Part shown: positions 1 through 6,268 of the stretch, in pieces | How positions within the stretch are numbered: the first letter of the stretch is position 1 | How the letters are laid out: each line of letters begins with the position of its first letter | Origin: Holosporaceae bacterium | GTDB lineage: Bacteria; Pseudomonadota; Alphaproteobacteria; UBA3830 | Direction: 5' to 3' | Assembly: GCA_031258475.1 (NCBI GenBank) | Contig: JAIRMS010000020.1 | Coordinates: forward strand, 1 to 18,737 | DNA: 18,737 bases | The notes under the pieces: generated by a model | What the model was told of the DNA's origin: nothing | Databases searched by the model: none | What the model saw: the letters and a program-made list of their open reading frames with translations, nothing else | Translations under genes and position numbers: made by a program

Positions 1-2
1 TG

Positions 3-104
3 AAAGACTGGAGAGGTATCGCCACAAGATATGCAAAAAATGTCAAATCATTCATTGCTGCTGTTCAAATCAGATGCATCATGCTTTGGTTGAAAATCTC
101 ATGA
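3..104 (+). mobile_element. IS5-family transposase, C-terminal fragment cut by the window edge
   Basis: The third forward frame is open from the window edge to a TGA at 102-104 and encodes 33 residues starting KDWRGIATRYAKN and ending MLWLKIS. The pattern R-G-I-A-T-R-Y-x-K, about ten residues, then a hydrophobic stretch ending in W-L, is the usual C-terminus of IS5-family DDE transposases (DDE_Tnp_1). The catalytic DDE residues lie outside the window, so intactness cannot be judged. I could not define the terminal inverted repeat in 105-211. That stretch holds no other gene I can support, and separates the element from the 3' end of the broken kinase-like gene. Confidence 0.72.
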
Positions 105-211
105 CGACAGAGCCTAGGATGATCCGTCTTTTTCTGTGGGCCCTATCCGGTTCTGCCACGGTTGTCCATCGTTGGATACGTGCATTTATACTCAATCAAC
201 TATGAAAGAGC

Positions 212-1068
212 TCATTTTGGTGGTATGCACTTTCGGATTGAATTGGCCTTTTCACGAATAGTTAAGGCCTCAAAATCTCCGTCAAGAACTGGTTTCACAA
301 CAAATTGACGGAATACATTCCAAAAAAAACAAATAATGTCATCAAACTTATTTCTTTCGTTTCTTTGGCAGAAGCCATCAAAATCTATAATTGATACTTT
401 CCCGGTATTCGGATCCACAAGCATGTTGTTTGGATGCAGATCTCCATGAATAATATCTAGATCAAAGTTTAAAGTACGAATTGCCAGTGCCGCGTTTCCA
501 AAAAAATGTCCGAATTGCTTAGCACAGATGCGTCAGTGGTATTTAGAAGAGTCGCAAATGGAACACCGGGAGCTTGGATCATAAATTCGAATACCCAATC
601 ATCTTCTCTAACTTCGTCTTGGCTGAACCCGCTTATGTGCTTAACCCTGTCAAGTTGTCCGTTTTTAAAGGTTGCGTATAACTCGGGGTAAACAAGATTC
701 ACTTCGTCGCGAGTTCCTTTTTCGGATAGATGCCTGTGGATTCTTTTGGCAGATTCTAATTCATGTTTGCCTCTGTTTTTCGTCACTTTGACTATGAATT
801 CTCCATCGCACGAAAAAATCTGGGGACATACGATTGACTGACCTCCTATTTTTTCCAATTGCGTTTCATTAACGTGACATTCTCTCAGTCTGTACCCATA
901 TTCTTTTTTTTCCGAAAACATAATGTCAAAACATTCATCCACAAAAGGTGCAACATTTTCAACTGATATTATACGCACAGCAGCTGGATTATATGGACCC
1001 ATCGCTTTCGAAACATTTATTAAACAACCAAAGGCGGCTATGGCCAAAATTTTACCTTTAAATGACAT
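212..1068 (-). pseudogene. Secreted kinase/APH-fold protein, frameshifted
   Basis: The start at 1068 is preceded by a GGAG ribosome site and a signal peptide (ILAIAAFGCLINVSKA, likely cut before Met-23). The first frame has a VAIK-like FIVKV (Lys-94), a following helix with Glu-103/105 and a hinge-like segment VFEFMIQAPG (about 159-168). It then drifts to a stop at about 469. The adjacent frame carries straight on with IIHGDLHPNN (catalytic loop, Asp and Asn present) and IIDFDGF (Mg-binding Asp), ending at 212. All kinase/aminoglycoside-phosphotransferase fold landmarks are therefore present but split over two frames. One extra T in the T7 run (A7 on the plus strand, 500-506) would join them, giving about 285 residues. 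It could be a genuine pseudogene, a slippage-read gene, or a sequencing error in the homopolymer. An exported kinase would suit a host-directed effector. The substrate is unknown. Confidence 0.72.
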
Positions 1069-1183
1069 ATCTTCTCCTTTTTTAATAGTAATAGTTATAT
1101 AAGGGAAAATAATCATATTGCCACTTTTTTTTATTGTTATACATGGACTACTTTAAAAGTGCGTAGTTGCGTGCCGACATGGT

Positions 1184-1279
1184 AATGGATTGCCACGTCG
1201 CTACGCTCTTCGCAAAGACGAAGTACGAGCGTTACACCATGGCGACCCGTCGTTGCGAGCGCGGCAAAGCAATCCATTG
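1184..1279. repeat. Palindromic intergenic repeat, copy 1 (degenerate)
   Basis: AATGGATTGCC at 1184-1194 is answered by GGCAAAGCAATCCATT ending at 1279, with GTCGTTGCGAGCGCGG between. This is the same element type as at 4418-4497 and 5272-5381, but more diverged. It occupies the 368-base space between the kinase-like gene and A1, upstream of the A1 promoter. Short frames on both strands across it are by-products of the repeat. Similar palindromes with CGTCATTGCGAG and GCAATCCA cores are scattered through Rickettsiales-type genomes. Confidence 0.7.
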
Positions 1280-1381
1280 CCTTCCAACCTCGGCTACGCG
1301 CCCAATGCTGACTTTGCACTTCCCAAGTAGTTCTTGTGTAATAAATTTGAAGAGGCTTTTGAAAAAAGTACAATAATTGTA

Positions 1382-1410
1382 TTGACAACAAGGTGCAAAT
1401 ATTATACACT
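1382..1410 (+). promoter_or_regulatory. Sigma-70-like promoter for family A genes
   Basis: A perfect TTGACA at 1382-1387 is followed after 17 bases by TACACT (1405-1410), with TATACA overlapping at 1403-1408. The site ends 26 bases before the A1 start and is the only good promoter match seen upstream of the four-gene run, so it probably drives A1-A4 as one transcript. Confidence 0.5.
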
Positions 1411-1436
1411 TGCAGAAACATTTGGAAAAATAAAAT

Positions 1437-1889
1437 ATGTATAAAATAATAATATTATGTTGCTATTGTATCCTGGCGGATTTCTGCGAGGGGGGACATG
1501 AGTTTTCTCGCCCCATGTCAGCTTCCGAAGAAAAATTTAATCACCTGGTCTTGAAAATACCAATGCGTTTTGATGATGAGTTGAGTCTAAGTGACCTGGC
1601 TTCTAAGTGTAGGCGTCTTGATTGTTTTCAAAAACTCCTATTCAACGTACGCAAGAAAAATCAGGGGCAATTTCCTCCGGACATCTTTTGGCGTTTCCAG
1701 TGTCAGAAAGATGGTGATATAACTTCTGTGGATATGTGTTTCATGCACAGATATACGCTGGAAGATTTGAAAAAAATAGGGGTGAGACTGGCGACAGAAA
1801 TGGGAGAAGTAGATCGCGGAGAATCTGGTCCATTCTTTTTTGGTATTAAGAATGGGGAAGACCAAATTGTCTATCACAGCTGGAGATAG
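1437..1889 (+). CDS. Family A secreted small protein A1
   Basis: A 150-residue protein of no family I recognise. The start carries a short leader MYKIIILCCYCILADFC, hydrophobic and unusually rich in cysteine, then glycines. This is either a signal peptide or a lipoprotein-like leader (the lipobox is poor, as Phe precedes the Cys). The mature part has a strand HLVLKIP, a helix FQKLLFNVRKKN, then QFPP-x-I-x-W-R-F and a C-terminal core RYTLEDLKKIGVRL ending GPFFFGIK...YHSW. The last 90 residues align well with A4 (GQFPP, GPFFFGIK, YHSW shared), so A1 and A4 are clear paralogs. The ribosome site is weak (TGGAAA). Its final codons contain the GGAGA that precedes the next gene. Candidate effector or surface protein; function unknown. 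Confidence 0.75.
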   Translation: MYKIIILCCYCILADFCEGGHEFSRPMSASEEKFNHLVLKIPMRFDDELSLSDLASKCRRLDCFQKLLFNVRKKNQGQFPPDIFWRFQCQKDGDITSVDMCFMHRYTLEDLKKIGVRLATEMGEVDRGESGPFFFGIKNGEDQIVYHSWR

Positions 1890-1897
1890 TATGTAAA

Positions 1898-2401
1898 GTG
1901 ATAATGATGTGCTGCCATTGTGTTTTGGCAGAGTCTAGTTTGGCAGGTGTAAGATTTCCTAAGCCATCATCCTATTCAGCGGAATCCACAGAAGAGGTTA
2001 GAAATATTGAATTACATGTGCGGACTAGTACTAACATTCAGAATCCGGATGGCGAATCGTTTAATTTTGGTCGTGTACTTGGAGAATTCTATGAGCATAG
2101 AGATGATCTCTATGCTAGGGTGCGTCGAGAAGTTCCAGAAACTAGTTCCGCCTTTTTTAACCCAGATCCTCTTAGTATTAAGGCTGAAACAGATGGTTGC
2201 GCAACTGTGCATATTGGAATTGTTTTTGATAGATTCTATACGCGTGAAGATCTTGTCGACCTCGGCATGACTATAACGGCAGTGGTAGATAGTATAAATC
2301 CTTTTGTTTCAGAACCTACTCCTTCATGTTTTCGCATTGTTAGAGAGGATGGAGTGAGTCTTCCACTTAGAGACAAAGACGGAAATGAAGTGTCTCATTG
2401 A
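1898..2401 (+). CDS. Family A secreted small protein A2, start region disturbed
   Basis: A 167-residue unknown protein. Its leader (MMCCHCVLAESS) matches the leaders of A1, A3 and A4 at the base level, but the expected start ATG at 1891 is followed at once by TAA. Alignment with the ATG-TGC-AAA start of A3 and A4 suggests loss of two bases in codon 2. Translation must then begin at GTG 1898 or ATG 1904/1907. GGAGA (1882-1886, inside the end of A1) is spaced for the dead ATG. The mature part has a strand NIELHVRT, and FYTREDLVDLGMTI, which matches the YT..L..IG core of A1. A3-like features near the end include CFRIV and DKDGN. It lies 8 bases after A1 and is probably translationally coupled. 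It may be expressed poorly or be on the way to decay. Confidence 0.65.
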   Translation: MIMMCCHCVLAESSLAGVRFPKPSSYSAESTEEVRNIELHVRTSTNIQNPDGESFNFGRVLGEFYEHRDDLYARVRREVPETSSAFFNPDPLSIKAETDGCATVHIGIVFDRFYTREDLVDLGMTITAVVDSINPFVSEPTPSCFRIVREDGVSLPLRDKDGNEVSH

Positions 2402-2433
2402 GCGAGTTGTTTAAATGAAATATCGAAGAGACG

Positions 2434-3003
2434 ATGATGAGAAGAATTAGTAAAAATATGTGCAAAATAATAGTGCTGTGCTGCTATTGCGTTTTGCTGG
2501 ATTCTTGTGGTGGAATGATGGCGGAACGTGACCTAGGCAAGGAAGCTGATTTGCCGGATATTGTCGAATGTAGAAAATTGAATTTCTATGTGGTGGCGGG
2601 TGGCACAACCGGCTACCTAGACTGGTTCTGGAGTCTATTAGGTCTAAACACACCGGCCACACTGAATGAGGACAAGTGGCTCTGGGGATTCAATATGGTG
2701 TCTGCTGCCCTGGTTGAAACTTGGGGTATCGGTGCGGATCAATTAGTCTTATCGGGTGATGATCGAACACTGGGGCGTGGTCCCACGGCCTCTATGAAAA
2801 ACGTTCTTGATAGGCCAATGGAATATTCTTCCCTCGTGGAAATCGCCATGGATTTGACGCAGAAACTTGACAAGTTGGGCCCCTTCGGTACTTCTGCAAG
2901 TACCGTATGCTTTTGTATACCTGAAAAAGAATCCACGGTTAGGAACAAAAATGGACAGACTATAGGAGATCCTGGTGATTTATGGCAGATAACTATTGAG
3001 TAA
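2434..3003 (+). CDS. Family A secreted small protein A3
   Basis: A 189-residue unknown protein from ATG 2434 (GAAGAG four bases upstream). ATG 2458 is the position that matches the A4 start and gives MCKIIVLCCYCVLLDSC. The leader DNA is identical to A4 over 37 bases (2449-2485 and 2999-3035). Leu-Leu-Asp-Ser-Cys-Gly-Gly is the best lipobox-like site in the family, so it may be lipid-anchored. The mature part has a strand LNFYVVAGG, an aromatic-rich segment WFWSLLGLN/KWLWGFNM, and a C-terminal stretch LVEIAMDL...CFCIPEK...NKNGQ whose layout recalls A2. It is more diverged than A1 and A4. Its stop is followed after four bases by the A4 start, which implies termination-reinitiation coupling. Confidence 0.72.
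   Translation: MMRRISKNMCKIIVLCCYCVLLDSCGGMMAERDLGKEADLPDIVECRKLNFYVVAGGTTGYLDWFWSLLGLNTPATLNEDKWLWGFNMVSAALVETWGIGADQLVLSGDDRTLGRGPTASMKNVLDRPMEYSSLVEIAMDLTQKLDKLGPFGTSASTVCFCIPEKESTVRNKNGQTIGDPGDLWQITIE
2449..2485 (+). repeat. 37-bp direct repeat covering start and leader (copy in A3)
   Basis: AGTAAAAATATGTGC... at 2449-2485 is identical, base for base, to 2999-3035. It spans a TAA, the ATG and the first nine codons of the leader. The remainder of A3 and A4 is highly diverged, so the leader was copied recently or kept uniform by gene conversion. Confidence 0.9.
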
Positions 3004-3035
3004 AAATATGTGCAAAATAATAGTGCTGTGCTGCT
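2999..3035 (+). repeat. 37-bp direct repeat covering start and leader (copy in A4)
   Basis: Second copy of the repeat at 2449-2485. Here the TAA inside the repeat is the actual stop codon of A3, which suggests that the original unit was stop, four bases, then start of the next leader. Confidence 0.9.
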
Positions 3036-3448
3036 GTTGTATCCTGGCGGATTACTGCCTTGGCGGGGGTGGGGCTTCCATACCCGTCGCGTCCGCTGCC
3101 ACTTCCGGGCCAGGATATAATATATTTGTTGTTAAAATATCAACTAATTCAGATCTTTCACTCCGTGAGCGTGTTGAATATTTTAAGAAACTCCTAGCAC
3201 TCGTACGCAACAAAAATAAAGGACAATTTCCTCCACCAATCGATTGGCGTTTTAATGATGGGCAAGTATATGGTGATACAGCTTTTGTGGATTTGCATTT
3301 TATATCCAAATATACATCAACAAATTTTATAGGAATAGGTGCAAGGCTGATGAAAGAGATGAAAGATGTAAGTCGCGAAGGATCTGGTCCATTCTTTTTT
3401 GGTATCAAAGATGAAGAGGGCCGCGTTATTTATCACAGCTGGAAATAG
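3008..3448 (+). CDS. Family A secreted small protein A4, paralog of A1
   Basis: A 146-residue unknown protein. I take ATG 3008 because the MCKIIVLCCCCILADYC leader begins there and is duplicated in A3. A TTG at 2996 would extend it into A3. The mature part follows the A1 plan: a strand FVVKIST, helix FKKLLALVRNKN, QFPPPIDWRF, a less conserved YT..F.GIG core, and GPFFFGIK...IYHSW at the end. No ribosome site is visible close upstream, so it probably depends on ribosomes finishing A3. It ends the family A run. The 225 bases that follow hold only the promoter and start region of B1. Confidence 0.75.
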   Translation: MCKIIVLCCCCILADYCLGGGGASIPVASAATSGPGYNIFVVKISTNSDLSLRERVEYFKKLLALVRNKNKGQFPPPIDWRFNDGQVYGDTAFVDLHFISKYTSTNFIGIGARLMKEMKDVSREGSGPFFFGIKDEEGRVIYHSWK

Positions 3449-3617
3449 CAAAAATTCAGCAGGTTATTCGTGAAAAATAAAGCAAATACTCGCTAGGAAT
3501 GATTATTTTCCCGTACATGTTCTTGAATTGACGGCATAGCACGTACTGGATTTTCCGCAAAACCCTGTATTTACACGAATTTATCGGATCATTTATGAAA
3601 AAATGAATAATAATATG

Positions 3618-3646
3618 TTGATCACGATGCGTAAATGTTATAGTAT
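3618..3646 (+). promoter_or_regulatory. Promoter of B1, part of the shared family B cassette
   Basis: TTGATC (3618-3623), 17 bases, TAGTAT (3641-3646). The surrounding sequence matches the regions upstream of B2 and B3, including AATTTATCG about 30-40 bases further upstream. Confidence 0.6.
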
Positions 3647-3673
3647 ATTTGCGAAAATTTTGGAGAGATTTAT

Positions 3674-4372
3674 ATGAAGAAAGAGGTTTTATGCGTCTGT
3701 TTTTTTGCGAGTCTTGGTGTTGATGGTATGAATCGATTTAGGACAGAAATCGGGGAAGGATCGCACACTCCCCTCGCTCGCACAGCTTCTGGAGTAAGAG
3801 ACGACACTGGCCGACCAGCGAGCTGCTACGTGCCAGGGGAGGAGCGCAGTGCCACGGGTCTCAAATCTCCGAAACGAAAGCCTGCTGGTTACCCTTCCGT
3901 CAAACCTGACCCAGATGCCTGTCCGTCACCTCTGGAGTTCACTGTGAGTGGTTTGAACTATGACACCGGCTCTGAGAGATTGACAGTTGCTTTGATGAAT
4001 CTTTGCAAGGATCTAACCGGAAATGAACCCTCGTGGCTACAGGTGGACATAGCTCGCAATGCTCGAGGACAATCAAGAGGGACCGCAGTTGCTCGATTCA
4101 GGGATCCTCAAGGGATATTATCGGCAGGACTGCACAATCGTATAGTCCAGCTGGACGGACATGAGGTTCGTCTAGAGCTGAAGAAGAACAAAGCTGGGAA
4201 AGCCCCCGTCGACAGAAGACCTGCACCAGCCATGACCGAGGGGCGAGCTCGCTGTATGCGCCCCGGAAGGAGAGCCTCGTCGCCACCCTCCGGTGACGAC
4301 AAAGACAGCCCCTATGTGCCATCCTATAGCAGCCACGACGACTCCTATGATTCATATGGCAGCAGCGACTAG
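3674..4372 (+). CDS. Family B1: exported RRM-like protein with Ser/Tyr/Asp-rich tail
   Basis: 232 residues; GGAGAG ribosome site at 3662-3667. Residues 1-18 (MKKEVLCVCFFASLGVDG) form a signal peptide with a likely cut before Met-19. Residues 20-85 are polar and disordered-looking. Residues 87-170 fit one RNA recognition motif: strand 1 FTVSGL (89-94), a helix, a strand near WLQVDI, an RNP1-like SRGTAVARF (134-142), then the strand 4-5 region IVQLDGHEVRLEL. The aromatic positions of RNP1 and RNP2 are replaced (Thr, Val), so classical base stacking may be lost. The tail is basic (GRARCMRPGRR), then SSPPSGDDKD and repeats of S-Y/D-S as in SYSSHDDSYDSYGSSD, resembling FUS/SR-type low-complexity tails. 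Bacterial RRM proteins are normally short and cytosolic, so export is unusual. The RRM call is from pattern only. Confidence 0.68.
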   Translation: MKKEVLCVCFFASLGVDGMNRFRTEIGEGSHTPLARTASGVRDDTGRPASCYVPGEERSATGLKSPKRKPAGYPSVKPDPDACPSPLEFTVSGLNYDTGSERLTVALMNLCKDLTGNEPSWLQVDIARNARGQSRGTAVARFRDPQGILSAGLHNRIVQLDGHEVRLELKKNKAGKAPVDRRPAPAMTEGRARCMRPGRRASSPPSGDDKDSPYVPSYSSHDDSYDSYGSSD

Positions 4373-4417
4373 GACTGATTTCAGCGATCCCGCAATATTT
4401 TGTCGTGGTACTTTTCT

Positions 4418-4497
4418 ATGGATTGCTTCGCTGCGCTCGCAGTGACGATTCTGCCACACCGCGTCATTGCGAGAAGCGAAGCGACGCGGCAATCCAT
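4418..4497. repeat. Palindromic intergenic repeat, copy 2
   Basis: ATGGATTGCTTCGCTGCG at the left pairs with CGAAGCGACGCGGCAATCCAT at the right, with CGTCATTGCGAGAAGCG in the centre-right half. It could fold into a long hairpin in RNA. It lies between the B1 stop and the B2 promoter. A short frame running through it is a translation of the repeat, not a gene. Confidence 0.82.
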
Positions 4498-4582
4498 GAA
4501 ACGACAAATAAACGCGCTCTTTCAAAGCAATCTATGTGTAACAGGAATTTATCGAATTATTTATAAAACAGGCAATAATGTG

Positions 4583-4611
4583 TTGTTTACGATGTGTAAA
4601 TATCATATATT
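4583..4611 (+). promoter_or_regulatory. Promoter of B2, part of the shared family B cassette
   Basis: TTGTTT (4583-4588), 17 bases, TATATT (4606-4611). The spacer, ACGATGTGTAAATATCA, is nearly the same as that of B1. The downstream GAAAATTTTGG leading to the ribosome site is shared too. Confidence 0.62.
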
Positions 4612-4635
4612 TACGAAAATTTTGGGGAGATTAAT

Positions 4636-5223
4636 ATGAATAAAGCGGTTTTATGCGTCTGTTTTTTGGCGAGTCTTGACGTTAATAGTATGGGTCGTGC
4701 GCTGGATCATCGGGAAGAAAAACGCCCTGCCGTAGCTCACACAGGAGCACAACTACATGTGACTAATGTGCCGCTAAACATCTCGGAAACTACGCTGCAA
4801 CGCTGTTTGGCAGAGTGCTGTTCGCGGGTGACCAACTGTGGAGTTGAGTCTGTAATTGGGTCTATAACAGTGGAACTACTACGTACTGCGTCTGGAGAAT
4901 CCAGAGGGCGCGCTGAAGTTACTGTAAGCGATAATGCCTTCCCAATATTGAAATTTCTGAATTGTTGTAAATTTGAGATTGGCGGAAGAGTGATTCATGT
5001 TCTCCCGCGAGAACAGTCAGCACCGGTGGAACCTGAGGAAGATGTGGATGTAAGAGATGATAGATTAAATAGACGCGGAGAAGCTTGTAGTTCTCATGGC
5101 GCGCGACCACCAAAAAGCCGTAGGCAAAACTTAGCTAGAACAGGCAAACATGCGACAATTTGGCTGGGATTTCCAAGAGTTAATAGCGTTGATGGAATTG
5201 ACGACCCCGACGGTCAATCCTAG
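4636..5223 (+). CDS. Family B2: exported RRM-like protein
   Basis: 195 residues; start ATG 4636 after a GGGGAGA ribosome site. The signal peptide MNKAVLCVCFLASLDVNS is nearly identical to B1 in DNA and protein. After about 20 polar residues, positions 39-124 fit an RRM: LHVTNV (40-45), helix ETTLQRCLAECC, strand SITVELL, RNP1-like SRGRAEVTV (89-97), helix FPILKFL, and IGGRVIHVL (116-123). The RNP1 and RNP2 aromatic positions are Arg, Glu and His, so RNA contacts would be atypical. The tail begins acidic (VEPEEDVDVRDD) and becomes basic (RPPKSRRQNLAR). The last 30 residues may be degenerate. Mature parts of B1, B2 and B3 hardly align outside the RRM plan, while their leaders are almost the same. 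Confidence 0.66.
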   Translation: MNKAVLCVCFLASLDVNSMGRALDHREEKRPAVAHTGAQLHVTNVPLNISETTLQRCLAECCSRVTNCGVESVIGSITVELLRTASGESRGRAEVTVSDNAFPILKFLNCCKFEIGGRVIHVLPREQSAPVEPEEDVDVRDDRLNRRGEACSSHGARPPKSRRQNLARTGKHATIWLGFPRVNSVDGIDDPDGQS

Positions 5224-5271
5224 CGACGCGGCATTGTTTTGTTCGTTGTGCACTGACGTTTGTCCCACACT

Positions 5272-5381
5272 CGTCATTGCGAGCCCGCAGGGCGCGGCAA
5301 TCCACGGGATGATGGTGCAAAAGTGTATACACCGGCCGCGATTGACTGGATTGCCTCGTTGCTCCACTTCTCGCAATGACG
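5272..5381. repeat. Palindromic intergenic repeat, copy 3
   Basis: CGTCATTGCGAG (5272-5283) is the exact reverse complement of CTCGCAATGACG (5370-5381). Inside them, GGCAATCCA and TGGATTGCC form a second inner pair around a 40-odd base centre. Same family as the elements at 1184 and 4418, inserted in the B2-B3 gap and opposite in arm order to copy 2. Confidence 0.85.
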
Positions 5382-5437
5382 GAAAGTAGTGGTCTACCCG
5401 GTCTTGTCGATTATTTACAAAAAAAGATAATAATATG

Positions 5438-5466
5438 TTGTTTGTAAGATATATATATTATATATC
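5438..5466 (+). promoter_or_regulatory. Promoter of B3, part of the shared family B cassette
   Basis: TTGTTT (5438-5443), 17 bases, TATATC (5461-5466), with TCGATTATTTAC upstream as in the other two. The spacer has become an AT run (GTAAGATATATATATTA), but boxes and spacing are kept. A longer reading of B3 from 5435 would begin inside this promoter, so ATG 5492 is preferred. Confidence 0.6.
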
Positions 5467-5491
5467 TATGGAAATGTTCGGGAGAATGAAT

Positions 5492-6268
5492 ATGAAAAAA
5501 GCGGTTTTATGCGGTTGCTTTTTAGCGAGTCTTGGCGTTGACGGCCTGGTGTCGTTCTCTTCGCCAGATCAGGTCCCTGTCGTGGCGACCCCTCTTCAGA
5601 CAGACGCGGTCCCTTTGCCTGCTTCTGTGGGTCGTACGGCGCACCGGAGTATATTTTTTGGGGGAATGCGTGAAGTCAATGCAGAAGAGTTGCAGCTAGG
5701 AATGGCGACCGTACTTGCTGCGAGATTCGGTCCAGAGAATGTTGAAGTGATTGAATTTGTAGTGCCCAGTGACTCTAATGGAAGACCGAGGCGTTATGCA
5801 TATCTTAACCTCAGAACGATAGATGCCATAGACGAGCTCGCAATAATTGCAGCTCTTTTGAAAGCTAATCAGAACGGCGAGATTGACTTCGGAAGAGCTT
5901 CACTGGCTGTGTCGCAGCCTAGGACACGAGGAGATGTTCGAGAGTCAGGGATGCCACGATCGCGAGACTACGAAGGAGAGTTCGATGTCGGGCCGGATCA
6001 GTCGCCTCCTCCCGCAAACGAACGGATACCTCCTTCCAGAAGAGCGCCATCACCTCCTTCCAGAAGAGGGCCACCACCTCCTTACGAAAGAGATACGACA
6101 CCTGCTCCAGGAAGTGGAGCGTATGATGTCTTCGGTGAGAGAAGATTTGAGCACGTGTTTAGAGAACTGGATTCACTTAGGAGAGACGTCGACCGCCATG
6201 GGAGGATATTGGGTCGCCATGGGGACGATTTGGAAGAGTTGCTGAGGCCACGCCACAGAAGACACTAG
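5492..6268 (+). CDS. Family B3: exported RRM protein with proline-rich and coiled-coil tail
   Basis: 258 residues from ATG 5492, with GGGAGA at 5480-5485. Leader MKKAVLCGCFLASLGVDG as in B1 and B2. Residues 53-141 are the best RRM of the three: RNP2 IFFGGM (54-59) and RNP1 RRYAYLNL (100-107) both keep the aromatic residues used to stack on RNA bases. They are separated by a helix (EELQLGMATVLAARF) and followed by IDFGRASLAV. Residues 170-206 are proline-rich with PPSRRAP and PPSRRGPPPPYER, similar to SH3-ligand and SR-type segments. The last 45 residues (FRELDSLRRDVDRHGRILG, DDLEELL) look like a coiled coil ending in RPRHRRH. The stop overlaps the stop of the convergent permease gene. Confidence 0.72.
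   Translation: MKKAVLCGCFLASLGVDGLVSFSSPDQVPVVATPLQTDAVPLPASVGRTAHRSIFFGGMREVNAEELQLGMATVLAARFGPENVEVIEFVVPSDSNGRPRRYAYLNLRTIDAIDELAIIAALLKANQNGEIDFGRASLAVSQPRTRGDVRESGMPRSRDYEGEFDVGPDQSPPPANERIPPSRRAPSPPSRRGPPPPYERDTTPAPGSGAYDVFGERRFEHVFRELDSLRRDVDRHGRILGRHGDDLEELLRPRHRRH
6029..6092 (+). repeat. 24-bp tandem repeat in B3
   Basis: About 2.7 copies of a 24-base unit beginning CCTCCTTCCAGAAGAG (6029, 6053, 6077; the third begins CCTCCTTACGAAAGAG). The unit is a multiple of three and encodes PPSRRAPS, PPSRRGPP, PPYER, so copy-number change would keep the frame. Confidence 0.85.

Noticed and set aside
1137..1421. Minus-strand frame with CFAALATTGRHG and LCEERSDVA
   Set aside because: Again the translated palindromic repeat; no ribosome site and it crosses the A1 promoter.
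4400..4639. 79-codon plus-strand frame (SMDCFAALAVT... VIARSEATRQS)
   Set aside because: It is a translation of the palindromic repeat and B2 promoter region; such peptides appear wherever this repeat family occurs.
1184..5381. CRISPR array
   Set aside because: The three repeats are palindromic, diverged, over 800 bases apart and not regularly spaced; no cas genes are seen.
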